64,000 nucleotides of DNA from Narthecium ossifragum. Its lineage: Eukaryota > Streptophyta > Magnoliopsida > Dioscoreales > Nartheciaceae. Below the pieces are notes generated by a model. The model was not told where the DNA came from, did no database searches, and was given only the letters and a program-made list of their open reading frames with translations. A program made the position numbers and the translations under genes. Position 1 is the stretch's first letter. Each line of letters begins with the position of its first letter. Positions 44,918-57,568 of this stretch are shown here, in pieces. The stretch covers positions 21,023,047 to 21,087,046 of the forward strand of contig OY986965.1 of NCBI GenBank assembly GCA_963920575.1. Reading direction: 5' to 3'.

Positions 44918-47916
44918 TCACGGGTTCTCCTCCTTCATCTCCGCCCAGATCCAGCGATCCGATTGCCTCCTCTGCTTGCGACTCATCTGAAGGGGGTGAG
45001 AAGAAGGAGAGATGGGCCTCGCAGAGGGGGATGGAGCAGAGGAGGGCTCACTGTAGGGGGCGGAGGAAGCCGTGAGGAGGCGATAGAGGCCGTAGAGGAG
45101 GATGAGGGAGAGGGCGAGGCCAGTGTGGGCCATGGCGATGTAGAGCGCCAAGCAAGCGTGGGAGTCGAGGACGACCACGCTGGAGTCAAACTCGCCGTGG
45201 GGCCTAGGCGGAGGAGTAGGACGAGACGAGGCCGGCTCGGGAGTAGGAGCTAGGACCGGGTCCGAGGGGCCGCGGAGAGAGGTGGAGCGGAGTTGGGAGA
45301 GGATGGAGCGGGCGTCGGAGACGGTGTGTCACACCCAACCAAGAAAACCCATCCGGACCGAGATATGAAGGTTCCTACTCTACTCAATTATCACTAGCGC
45401 ATTTATAATAAAAATAAATACAACAAAACTAACAATTGATCTGGGATCAGTATAAAATTTCTAATAAAAATCAAGATATGATACAATGTTAAATCCTCGA
45501 AATCCTTAAAGAAGGAAATTATACATTTAAGTCATCCAACACGATGAAATGAACCCCAAGTCCTCGAACACCTCCGAAGTCGACGAGCCACCATGTGCCT
45601 GTCCAGTTGGGATCTACGGAAGAAGAGCTGACGCATGCACATGCAAAACGCAGCCCGGGTAGGAATGAGCAATAAGCTCAGTAGGATTCTATACTACGAC
45701 ACTCACAAAGGAAGGGAGCAGTAAAGTCCTAGGTTCCAACTCATCTCTAGGGGAACTCCATGTTACGCACACCGTCTACCTCAGGGCACGCACCCTGATG
45801 ACCTCTGGTACCGTCATCATTCATCCCTCTCAACCAAGCGACTTCAGCACTGAAACAACAGGGGGTAGAACACAGAGTGGTACATAACTCCCCCTAACAG
45901 TGAAACTAAGACTGAGCCTGAAACCCAAAAGACCTCTAAACCTCGATCAAGCAATTGCAGCCAAGTAGACAGTCACCTCAAATCATCAGATTATTATAAT
46001 ATATTAAATCCTAGATCTTGCTACCCAGCCTTGGCCCTAAGGCTAGATCCGAGCTACCCGAGAGCCTCGGATCGGCGATCAACCCATCGCCAACGTCCTA
46101 TCCTTTATGCATACCATGCAATCATATGCATGCAATGCTCATGTACAACAGAAGTATAAGCATGCAACAGGATGCCAGAATAATATACAAGGCTTGGTGT
46201 AGCAGATAGCTCGCCAAGGGGTGGACATAGCAAAGGTCTAAGGAAAATGAATAAAATAGGCACTCAGGCCTACAACGGGATACAATCCCAGCTAAACTAT
46301 CAAACAACTATGATAGTAATATAATAATATTTTATTCAAAGCTGAGGGCGTACTTAAGGCCCATTTATTCTACACATCCCAGGGGAGGCGCGACTCTTGT
46401 GGTTCAACAACAAACCACGCACGGACTTAAAATAATATATATCCAGGATATGATTAAAATAATCGATTTAAGAAATCAAACCAATTATATCACGAAACTC
46501 GAAAAACCATATCTTTCAATCTAGCCGTCCGATTGACATGAAACTTGGTATGCCCACTCACTAGCATACCTTGAATCACATATCCAAAAAAGTTGGATCG
46601 ATCGGATAAACGAAAATAGATCAAAACCTACAATTTTGGTAAAATCTCAGATTTGATAAACTAATCAAAATTCTATTGAAAATAACTTGGATAAAAACCA
46701 AACTTTGCATATCTCTTCCAAAGATCATCAACATCATCCGCTCCAAAAATCAACTCAATTAATATAGAAAAAACACTTAAATCCTCAACTTAAACCAACT
46801 GTCCTGTTTCAGCACAGACAGCTCCTTTAATTCACCAGAAATTCTACGTAGCTTAAAAAATCATGAAAATAGTTGTAAATGAAAGCTAACTCAGAGATCT
46901 ACAACTTGCATATTGATGATCAACAAGATCATGAACTTAGAAGCCAGAAAACAAGCTAGAATATAGTTGTTTTTGGTAGAACAGAAAACAGGGAATAAAT
47001 CAAGGAAAAACTCACTTAAATCCGGTTTAAATCCAACCAAAATGCAATCAAGCTTCAAACATATATTAATCATACCTAGGATAACCATCTAGTATAGATT
47101 GATCAGCAATTTAAGCAATAAAGCAACCAAAAACACCTAATCAAGTCCTAGGGTTAGAATCCTACCTTTCTACGTTAATCCACGATTAATCCTCAATTAA
47201 TCTGTGCAAGAGAGGTAAGGATCTGCTCTTCCCCTTGTTGCCGACCTCTCCAAGCTGCTGGAACACCATTAGCCATGAAACCCTAGCCTTAGCGGAGAGA
47301 AGGAGGAGAAGAAGAAAAAGGGAAAAACAGAGGTGGTTCGCGAGCTACTTATAGGCCCGAGTCTGATCGGTCGCTCTCCGAGCGATTAATCGGACTAGCT
47401 AGGTTCGTGTCCTTATACAGATACATCGGAGTCAGTGCCGACCTTGAATCCGACCGATCGCTCCCTGAAGCGGTCGATCGGTTTGGGCTGACATCTGTCC
47501 TAAAGACAACTTCTGCGCGCCCAAACTCAGATCTTTCAATCCTAAGTTCGCCTAAGGTTCTAATAAGCACAAATAACAAACAAAATGGCTATATGTGTAC
47601 ATCGAAGATGTGGAACCAACCGCCAAGGTGAAATTTACCAAATTTCCCTTGGGGTCTTCGTGGTCAACCTGATCTAGGAACAAGGCCAAACGGGTCAGAC
47701 CCTCGACCTAACGCGGTCGGACCGGGTTGGAGGAACGAGTCCTCACACGGTGAGCGCGGCGGAGCGGAAGAGCGTGACGGGACTGGCGAGGGAAGGGATG
47801 GCGATGAGGAGGAGGATGAGTGCTAAATCAGCGATCGCGATGAGGAGGGCGTGCTCCAGGGCCTGGAGGACGGCCACGATGAGGAATGCCAATGGTCTTT
47901 CTCCTCGGTACGACAT
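44918..47916 (-). pseudogene. Captured membrane-protein coding sequence, split by LTR
   Basis: The frame runs 47916-47748, is cut by the solo LTR, and resumes at 45321-44918. Skipping the LTR and one copy of the target repeat keeps the frame: 573 nt, 190 codons. It begins MSYRGERPLAFLIVAVLQAL. Two long hydrophobic stretches (about residues 9-45) and a third near the C-terminal part (ALYIAMAHTGLALSLILLYG) look like membrane spans. Between them is a Pro/Ser-rich loop followed by FDSSVVVLDSHACLALYIAM. The frame after YRLLTAS is probably non-native. I do not recognise the family. It sits between transposon-family repeats, so it is more likely a captured fragment than a resident gene. Confidence 0.5.
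45327..47747 (-). mobile_element. Gypsy solo LTR, perfect target duplication cggtg
   Basis: It begins TGTCACACCC and ends GAGTCCTCACA, 2421 bp, flanked by cggtg at 45322-45326 and 47748-47752. On the minus strand a TATAAGTA box lies near 47350, with GATCGGTCG-type motifs just upstream of it (47365-47480). No coding region. Sister of the old LTR at 3913. Confidence 0.92.
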
Positions 47917-48189
47917 TGAGGACTCCTCTGAACCACACGCTCGCTCCCTATTCCGATAGATTGTTGTACTCGATTCCTTCAGAAAATCCAATTCTTTCTT
48001 GGCTATGGATTGGGGGGACAACTATTGCAATGATTGTGAGTGTTCTCCTTCTTTCCTTGTCTGATTGGAAACAAGATTCTTTAGCGCTAGAAAGATTGGA
48101 GGACTCCTGGTCATCGGAGGAGGAGAGGGGCAAGAGGAAGACTATGCTAGCAGCGAAGCTCCCTAATTTTTCTTATTTTAGGTGATTTT

Positions 48190-49260
48190 TTCACATATTA
48201 TTGGTGGAAAGTAACTTTGATGGTGGAAAATAACTAGCGGAAAATAATTTGTAACTTGAGTTACTTTCCATAATTATCACAAGTTATTTTCCATATTCTA
48301 AATGTTAGTACTCGAAAATGTATAATTTTTCCCCATATTTCCTTGTTTTTTTACATATTATGGATGGAAAGTAACTTTGGTGGTGGAAGTAATTGATGGA
48401 AAGTAATTCGTGGAAAATAACTTATCATGATTTTGTGGAAAGTACCTTGAGTTCTCAATAATCAAATCGTGGAAAGTACTTTGAGGGCGGTGGAGGAGGA
48501 GTTTGGGGGGGGGGGGGGGGTAGTATGACGGGAGCTTGAGGCGACGCCCGACAGGAGGGCGGCGGAGGAGCTCGATGGGGTATGACGGGAGGGCGGCGGA
48601 CGAGCTCGGGGGAGTTGGCGTCGACAGAGAAGAAGAGGTGAGAGGAGTGAGAAAATAGAAAAAGGTGTGAAAATTAACGGAAAGACAGAAAAATAGGAAA
48701 ATATGTTGGAAAAATGGAAAAAATGGTGGAAAATAGGTGAAAGCTACGTGAAGGTTCAGGAGGGGATCGAGAGTAGTTCACATAATATTTGTGAAAAGTA
48801 AGCGATGGAAAGTAACTAGTGATTGTAACTAATGGAGGAAAGTAACTGTTGTGCATTGGGTGCCTGAAAAAATAGGTGTAGAATACTGGAAAATATTCAA
48901 CTTGAATTCTGGAAAGTAACTAATGAAATTAATGAAAAATAAATCATGGAAAGTAACATATGGAAAGTAACTATCAAAATTGTGAAAAGTAACTATCAAA
49001 ATTGTTATTAGAATTGTGAAAAGTAACTACGAGAATTATGAAAAGTAACTACGAAAAATGTGGAAAGTAACTCATGGAAAGTAATTAGTAGAAAAAAAAT
49101 GTGTGGAAAGTAACTAACGGAAAGTAACTTATAAAAGTCACTACTGAAACTGAAGACACTCATGTCAATATCCAACTTGAATTCTGGAAAGTAACTAATG
49201 AAACTAGTGGAAAGTAACTAGTGGAAAATAACTAAAGTCTCGATGATGAAATCATGAAAA
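48190..49260. repeat. GGAAAGTAACT array
   Basis: More than 30 copies of GGAAAGTAACT or AAAAGTAACT at irregular spacing, mostly one orientation, with some ATTATGGAAAAGT and CGATGATGAAATC spacers shared with the array at 20639-21400. Between 48480 and 48640 is a G-rich insert with a 16-G tract (48506-48521). Confidence 0.85.
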
Positions 49261-49270
49261 GTTTGTAAGA

Positions 49271-49688
49271 TCTTTCTTAGCAGAAAAAGAGGGGAAGGGA
49301 GTCGGGATCAACTTGAATGGAACTATGCAAGGGAGTGGTTGATAGGAACCCAGTAGTGGGTCGAGCCAGAGGACCGGCCCCTCCACTAAAACATAACACT
49401 GTTACACTAACGTCCAACACCCAATTAGCACTCCTCCCTCTCCACCTGATTACAACCTTCCATCTCAAAACCCCTTGCACCCTTGCAATCTCAACTGTCC
49501 AAACCAACACCTTCTTCCTCATCTAAACCCCCTTCTCCACTCGTTCTCTCTCCTCCCAAGCTCTCTTCCCCGATCCTCTCCCCCCTCCTCCTGATCTCGA
49601 CCCAAACCCCAACTAGCCTCCATTGCCACCCCGCCATCTCTCCGACCACACCAACGCTGGACGCCGCTGCCCTTGCTGCGAGCCTCCG
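49271..49688 (+). other. C-rich Pro/Ser-coding flank of solo LTR
   Basis: No gene is called. A frame from 49483 is rich in Ser and Pro and, across the LTR, continues at 54923-55082 as a Pro/His/Tyr-containing stretch. It may be a captured or old coding fragment; no domain was recognised. Confidence 0.3.
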
Positions 49689-52600
49689 TGTGAGGACCCA
49701 TTCCTCCGACCTGGTCCGACCGCGTTAGGTCGAGAGTCTGGCTTGGTTGGTTTGGCTCGGTTAGTCTTGCTTTGCGATCAGTTGATCGAATCGCTGTTTT
49801 TGGACGCCAAGGGCAATTTGGTAAATTGTGACTTGGCGGTCGGTTTCATACCCCCGTAGTGCACACACAACCTCGATTGATGTACGTGATTAAATAGATC
49901 CAGTAGGAGCGTTCACGATCGTCAGATCCGGACGAGATTGCGACGAGATGGCAATTTGGAGTCAAATCAGATTCAGTCGGATCAGTTGGCTCATCTGAAC
50001 CGGCTAAGCCACCTAAGTGGCTTAACCCTCTTCCCCTTTTCTCTTTCCTTTTTTTTTTCTGTTTCTCTTACCCTGCTTCTTTCCTCCACCCGATCCCCTT
50101 TCCCTTCTTCTCCCCTTTCATCCCGACGCGAGTGAGATGGCGAGAGAGAGAGATCCGGCGATCTAGAGGCGGCGACGGCGAGGACCTCTTCTTTCTTCCT
50201 TCCCTTCCTTTTTTCCGCGGCGGCTCTTCTCCCTCTTTTTCTTCTTCTCCGACGACGGCAGCGGGCGTGGGAGTTCCTGGCGGCTCTTCGGCGAGCAGGA
50301 GACGAGGATGGCGAGGAAGGGAGGCAGATTAGGGGAGGTTAATGGCGAATTTAGTGTTCAAGGAAGGTTTCTACGTCTAAACCTATGTTTAGGGTTTATC
50401 TAGGGTTTGGTTTGATTGTTTGTTGATTTCTTTGTGCCAATTAGTTCCTCAGAGCTTGCTTGGTATCTGATTTACCTCTCATGTGAATTGATTTCGATTT
50501 TAAGCCGGATTTATGCAACATTTTCTCGGATTTGCATCGAGACCCTGTTTTCACCCGGACTGAGCTGTTCAAGCTCAGATCCCGGCTCGTACATGCATGA
50601 TCTCTTCTGAGCATCAGCATGAGAGTTGTAGATCCTTGGACCTACATCCAATTTCCGCTGGTTTCATAATTTTTAGATTTATATATGAATGTTGGTGAAT
50701 TTTCTACAGAACTGCTGTGAATGTCGCGCCCCAACCCGCGTAGGCCCAACCGGGCCGGGCGACGCGAAGCGGAACCTAACCTACTGCGGAAATTTTGGCG
50801 AGGTTTCCCTCTATTCGTAGTGGTTACCCTAACAAGTCATAATCATCCTGTATTCACACAAATTACAAACACAAGGACAGAACTGATATAATATACAAAA
50901 CCTCAAAATAGGGAAATTATACATTTATCGCTCCTGTAGGAGTCTATCTAAAACAAAATGTGTAAAACTGCAAGATCGCCACCTCTTAAGCACCGCCTGA
51001 CGCCGCCACGTCACCAAACACCGGCCCGGTAGGGGCGACCGAAGAAGAGCTAACGCCAGCACCTGTAAAACGCAGCCCGGGTAGGAGTGAGCACTAAGCT
51101 CAGCAGGGACACTACACTACGACACTCACAAGGGAGGGAATACAACAGTGTCGCCCTCGAGCAAGACTTGGGTGTGCAGCAAGGGTCCCATAGCCCTTTG
51201 CCGGTGTCCCTAGGAATACCCAACCATGGTCACCCTCAAGAACTGGGCCCATCCTGGATATACCTAGTGCTGCAGGGTTCCAGCTGTGGTCACCCTAACG
51301 AACTAGGCCTACACTGGTAGCCACTGCGGGCAGGAACGGACACTGCCTGGGCTGGACCCCTCCGAGGCCCTCAAGAACAAGAACTGACACCGGTTGCACC
51401 TACAACATCTGGCTCGAGGCCGACACGACCTCTAAACATCAAACAACATGTATTCAGGTCAAACTAACCCTATCATCGAAAAATGACTGAATACTACAAA
51501 TCGGATCCTGGACCAAGCTACCCGCAACGGTCCTAGAGCTAGATCCGGGCTACCCGAAAACCCCGGATCGGCAACGCCCTTCACAGATGCAACTAGTGTA
51601 TAACACAATGCATGTATGAACATGCGCAGGATAATACAGATAAGCATGCATCATTATGTGATGATATAAATAACAAGGTCTGGGCACGGTATCCTGCCGG
51701 CCCGGGGTGGTGAACGGATGAGTAAGGTCTAGGGACTGCTGCAGTGGTAGCCCCACCAACTGCCAGCAGTCCACCACAAACCTGCACCGGGAAGCAGCCC
51801 CGCAAACAACAGGTCACATAGACATAACAGGTAAAGCCCTTGGCGCACGTCGACATGCAAGGCTAGGGAAAGCTGTAGGGCTACCCGCCCGTTTATTCTA
51901 AACATCCCGGGAGTCATCACTCCCCCGGTTCACCACTGCCCCTATTATAGGGCTAACATGCTTAAACGTATATACCAGGTATAAAGCGATAAGAAAAACC
52001 ATCATACCAAGCCCCGCGGGAAAAACCCATGAAAAACCCTCTCTGCTACTAAGGGATCGATCCTTTCCGAAGGATCGATCTCTTATGTAACAGTGAGCTT
52101 CCCTCACTGTCGAGACAAAGAAGATCGATCCTTCCTCCCAGGAAGATCGATCTTTCTCGAGACAGAGGGCGCCCTTCGTGTCGCACCAAGAGAGATCGAT
52201 CCTTCCTTCCAGGAAGATCGATCTTCTTCGCGACGAAGGGTAGCCATGCCACGCAAGAACCAGGATCGATCTTCTCCAAGCAGGAGATCGATCCTTCATC
52301 GGGCGTAGCATGACCAACCCAGGGAGATCGATCCTCCCTCGAGAAGGATCGATCTCGATGGGTTCTCCGGCGTCCTTCCGGCGAGAAATACCGCCGGAAG
52401 AAACACCCAAACATCACGAAACTCTGGGATCTGATAGATCATGATCCCACGAGTCCAAAACCGGTTAAAACACGAGAAACCAACAAGTATATTAACAAAT
52501 CTAAGCTTAAAACACAAATAAAATCGGAAAAACTCAAAACCTCAAAAAGATGTAGGTAGGAATCTCTACCGGAGCAAAAGCAGCTTAGATCCAAGCAGCT

Positions 52601-54922
52601 AGGCCTTGGATCGTCCTCAGATGCCTTCAAAAATCGCGAGATCTGAGCTCAAATCGCCGGATTTCAAAAGGGATTCAAGGAAGAAAATCTCGTCTGCTTT
52701 ATAGGCAAACGAACCGACTTAAGGATGATCGATCCTTCTCTAGGCAAGGATCGATCCCCCCATGACGATCGCGCTTGACTTTCTGGCACGAAGAGGATCG
52801 ATCTCTTAGTTAGAGAGGATCGATCCCTTTTGTGCTGAAAGCTAAACTTGGGCAAGAACTCAAGCCCAAGTCCGAATCTTTCGATCCCGGGTCCCACTAA
52901 CCGTTCTAACCAAACATTACCACAAACACGGTCAGTGTGTGCACACGCGGGTGTGAAACAAGCCGACAAGGTGCAATTTACCAAATTGCTCTTGCGGCCC
53001 ACGACGAGCCACATGAGTAGAGGGACGGGTCCTCACAGTGAAACTGAAATTAAGAAATTAGTTAGCTAATTTAATGGAATTTTGACCTTTGTTTAACCTG
53101 AACCTCGTGTAACTTATCCCCAAGGGTAATTAGGATTGTTTTGGGAGTTTTGGCTTTGATTGGAGAGGTTTTTGAGATATTTATGCCTCTTTTTCGCATT
53201 TTTGGCCGAAAGCCGAAATACGTGGTTTTCATCTATTTCCGCTTATTCGTTTGAATCGAATTTCGGGTAGATGTTTTGGAAGCTAGTAATGAACATGCAT
53301 GTCAAGTTTCATATTTATCGGACAGACATAGTGAAACCTAAGGTATAGCCTTACCTTGTTGATCATATATAATCAAAGTATGATTAGTCAATTGTAACAT
53401 GTCTAATTTATCTTTTACCCTAAATTGATGTTAGCAGTATTCGGTAGATACGTGATGATTTGATAAGTTTTGGGAGATTAATCCCTTGACTTCGACAAGT
53501 TTGTTTAAGTTGCTAATCTTCTAGCTTAATTAGCATTTGGTTATCAAGTATGTTTAGTATCCATGTATTGTATACTCTAAGCCCTATGTGTGGCTCGTGG
53601 TTGAACCAAGGGAGTCATGCCCCTTGGGATGTTTAGATAATTAATTGGGTCGAGGGTGTGCCCTAGTTAATGTGTTTTGTAACTGTTGTGTATTGTTTGG
53701 CCGGGGTTGTATCCCGTTGTAAAAATTATGGTTGACGGCTGTGGACGTCGTTGTAATGCCGGATTTTGATATGTTGGGTGTTTGTTATGTTGGGTTTATG
53801 TTGGGTTGTATCCTTATTGCTTTGAACCCTTGCTATGCTTACCCTCTGGCAAGCTGGAGGTTATGTCTAGCCCTGTATTATGTATGACATATTGTTGCAT
53901 GTCATGATCTATTAAATGTGCTCGTGAGCATTGCATGCAATTGCTTGCATTAGAGGCATTCAGGCTAGGTGGTAGGTGATGGATTTGATCGTCGATCCGG
54001 GGTTCTCGGATAGCCCAGATCTAGCCCTAGGACCGGGGTTTGGGTAGTCGAGGATTAAGATGCGATTGTAATGTTGACTAATTATCATTCGAGGATTATT
54101 AAGTAGTCGAACTGGATTATTATATTGATCTTGAGGTTTAGAGGTCGTGTTATTTTTCCAAGGCCAAGTGCTAAGGGTGGATGTCGATGCGTTCCCGACG
54201 TGGGTCCCCAAGGCATGGGAATCCTACTTAGATAAGGGTGATCCTGCATGTTACTGTTCCGTGGCCTCCTGGTAACATGTTCAGGAGAGAGGTTTCATGA
54301 CATGAGCCCTTGGGACATCGATAGCGTTATGGGACCCTTAGCATTCCTTAGACTTAGACGGAAAGACAGCACAGTTGTTGTTTTCCTCCCTTCAGTGTGC
54401 CGTAGAGTAGAACCCTACTGAGCTTTGTTGCTCACTCCTACCCGGATTGTATCGGCGATGCAGGTTGATGCAGTTCCTTCCTTTCAGGTGATCTTCTAGG
54501 CGTTGGCATGTCATTCTCGAGGTGATCGCGGACTTGGAGGTTCGAGGAGTACTTGACGATCCTGGAGTTTCCCCTTTCGTTAATCATTGTACATTTGCAG
54601 TTGCATTAAATGTATAATTTCCCTCTTCGAGGATTTGATCATCTGTATTAAATTATGTATTGAGAGTTGGTGGAATTGTTATATAAATTGATGTTGTATC
54701 AGAACCTGTGCCAGTCATTGAAATGATAATAGTAGAATTAGTAGAATTGTGTTCATGTTGAATTTAGAACTGTTAGAATTATTGATTTAAATTTATGGTA
54801 AAATAGTAATATGCACATGGTTCAAATTGAGAAAGTACATCGGAGACCCTCGTCGTTTGATTTTAGAGTTTTAGGACCCTCACACCCCGGACCGGATAGG
54901 TTTTCGGGGTCGGGATGTGACA
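49689..54922 (+). mobile_element. Gypsy solo LTR with nested solo LTR, target duplication ctccg
   Basis: It starts TGTGAGGACCC and ends GGGATGTGACA, with perfect ctccg at 49684-49688 and 54923-54927. Without the nested LTR it is about 2.91 kb. A conserved block with GCAATTTGGTAAATTG lies near 49812. No internal region. Confidence 0.9.
50722..53037 (-). mobile_element. Gypsy solo LTR nested in another, target duplication gtgaa
   Basis: It begins TGTCGCGCCCC and ends CGGGTCCTCACA, 2316 bp, flanked by gtgaa at 50717-50721 and 53038-53042. GATCGATC clusters lie at 52053-52360 and 52725-52830. No coding region. Confidence 0.92.
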
Positions 54923-55082
54923 CTCCGCCTCCCTATTTTCCTCTCTTTTCCTCTTCTTCTTTCCCGGACCTCCTCTCCTCCACCGCCAAACACCGGCCGT
55001 CTCTACGAATCGTTGCCCTTTCGTCATCCCCGGCTACCTCCCGAGTATCTCCTTCCTCAAGCACCACCCCCGCTACAACCTT

Positions 55083-57495
55083 TGTCGCGCCCCGACCCGC
55101 AAAAGCCCAGCCGGGCCGGGCGACGCGAACCGAAACCTAACAAATCGCGGAAAATAATGGCGAGGGTTCCCTCTAACCTATTGGTCTCCCTAACAGTTCA
55201 CCAAAAGCACCCCCAATTAAAAGACAATAATTTAATGAAACCTCGAACCACATATTTAAGAACTCAAAAAGATTTAATGTACATACCTTCGGAGAGGGGG
55301 GAGTTCAAATACAACATTGCTCCCGTAGGAGACTATCTAACATAGGATAAAAACTGTAAAGGATCATCACCTCTCAGACTCCGCCTGGCGCCGCCGCACC
55401 GCCGACCAACTGCCCGGTAGGGGCCACGGAAGAAGAACTGACGCCTGCACCTGTAAAACGCAGCCCGGGTAGGAGTGAGCACTAAGCTCAGTAGGGATCT
55501 ACACTACGACACACAGAAGGAAGAGGGAAACGCAATAGTGCCGCCCTCAAGTAGGATCTGGGTGTCTACAGGGGTCCCATAACCCCACCGCGTGTCCCTG
55601 GTGCCCAGGAGCAGCACACAGTAAGCTCAACAAACACTTCTGACTCACATGCAGGAACCCGACACTGCAGGCGGGAAATGGCACCGCTGACGGGGCCTCT
55701 CCACCACTCAAGAGTCTACACAGTGGAATACCGGCTACACCTCATCATCCGACTCGAGGCCGACACAACCTCTACAATCATCAAGCAACCAGTGTACCAG
55801 TCATCTAAGCCTATCATCGAATCGACTAGACACCACAATTCAAACCGGGTCCAAACTACCCAACCCCGATCCTAGGGCTAAGTCCGAGCTTCCAGCCTCG
55901 GGACGGCGACCCACAGATCACCCGCACCCTAACCAATGCAACTAATGCACAACAGGAAAATGCATGCTATGAACATACACAGATAAGAAGCAAAGCATGC
56001 AACAGTACGACAGGGCATCATATAAGTCTATCGGATCGCTGCAGCGGTACTACCGACCGCTGCCAGCCAATCGCAGCGGGTCCCGGCATTACGACGGCAC
56101 CGCGACCGTCAACCGCGGACTCCTGTAACGGGAAGCAACCCCAAAAAGCGTTGCTGAACAGTAAATAATATAATATTATATTCCGAAATATAATATTATA
56201 TTCAAACACCCAAAACCTCTACTTAGGGGCTAATTGATCCCCTCGATCCGACATCCAAACGACATCGGATTCACGATCCAACTTTGCCATCAGTAGATGT
56301 ATATACTTGGATCAACATATCCAAAATTGATAATCATCCAACGGTTGGATTAACGGGAAAACTTTAATCAAAATCGCTAATCAAACTAACTCACCAATTA
56401 ATTGCTGCAACGCAGCCCTCCAGCAAACAATTCATACAAAATCGTAGAAAAATAGGAAAAATATGAAATTAGTTGGGTTAGAGAGTAGATTCAAAGATCT
56501 ACAACTCTTATGTTCATCATAACCCACGATCACGTACACGCCGGCCGGAAAACTTACCGCAAGCCGGCTGTTCTTCAAGAACAGCAGAAAACCGGAAATC
56601 GGAGATTAATCATGCATAAAACCTACTCAAATCTTAACCAAATATCATGAAACTTATATCCGTAATTCTACTAGGCATGAGAAATCCAACAAGACAAAGA
56701 TCAACAAGATCCAACGGCTAGATCTAGAGAAAACCAGAAAAGAACATCAGTAGGTATAAACCTACCTAACAGCACTTTCCTCGGCTGATTCCCCGCGAGT
56801 TGATCACCAACAAGATTCCAAACCACCTCAGGGATCTTCCTATCGTTGTCATGGATCCAACGAGCCTTAGAACACCCAAAATGATGGTCGGAGGAGGGAG
56901 AACGGAGGAGATGAAGCTCGCTGCCGGAAACAGGGGAAGGAAGCAGAGCTTTCGGGAGAAGAAAGAAGAAGGAAGAAGAAAGGAGGAGAAGGAGGAGGGG
57001 AAGAGGAAGAAAAGGAGGGAAAAGGGGAAGGGGAAAGCCAGGGGAAGGGGAGAAAATAGAAAGAAGGGGAGGGAAAGTCCTCCCCCTCTGACAGGAGAGA
57101 GCGACGGCCAACGGCGGCCGTCCTCGCGAAGCAGAAAAGCCACCGACGCGAGTTCGATCGGTCGCTCCAAGGAGCGATCGATCGCTCGCGCCCCGGATCG
57201 ATCCCAACACCAAGTCGGATCGATCCGAGCGGGTCAAACCCACCGATTCGCTCACGAGTCCGATCGATCGTTCCAAGGAGCAATCGATCGCTCAAACGTC
57301 GTCAACTGCCCAATGGCTTCCGCGCGCCCGAGCTGGGATCTTTCGATCCCGAGTCCACCTACCCATTCTAAACAAGCATTAACACAAACAAGGCCAGTGT
57401 GTGCACACGCGGGTGTAAAACAAACCAACAAGGCGTAATTTACCAAATTGCCCTTGCGGTCTACAACGAGCCACAGGGGTAGACAGGTCCTCACA
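55083..57495 (-). repeat. 3' LTR of Ty3/gypsy chromovirus
   Basis: On the minus strand it runs TGTGAGGACCTG to GGGCGCGACA, 2413 bp. Preceding bases are acctt (55078-55082); the partner target repeat is outside the window. It is highly similar to the LTR at 62449. GATCGATC-type motifs lie at 57160-57290. Confidence 0.9.
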
Positions 57496-57568
57496 TCCTA
57501 ATACCCTTAAAGGAAATCTCGTCCCGAGATTCGATAAGGGTAGGGCTCGGAACAACAAAACAGCTACA

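Larger units (their letters stand above)
44445..49270 (-). mobile_element. Gene-fragment-bearing element with GGAAAGTAACT array, split by solo LTR
   Basis: The start (44445-44620) matches the reverse complement of the 21480-21595 end of the element in the right inverted arm (ATATTTGTCT, GGATACCTTTTTCT, CTAAAATxCC). Then comes a captured coding region on the minus strand, interrupted by the LTR 45327-47747, and an array of GGAAAGTAACT repeats (48190-49260). The second end was not found. It probably belongs to the same Mutator-like family as 19544-21600. Confidence 0.45.

Noticed and set aside
48506..48521. Long G tract, and C or G tracts near 10969, 14839, 16738 and 19730, as G-quadruplex signals
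   Set aside because: They are single homopolymers that vary in length between LTR copies; more likely slippage than a designed element.
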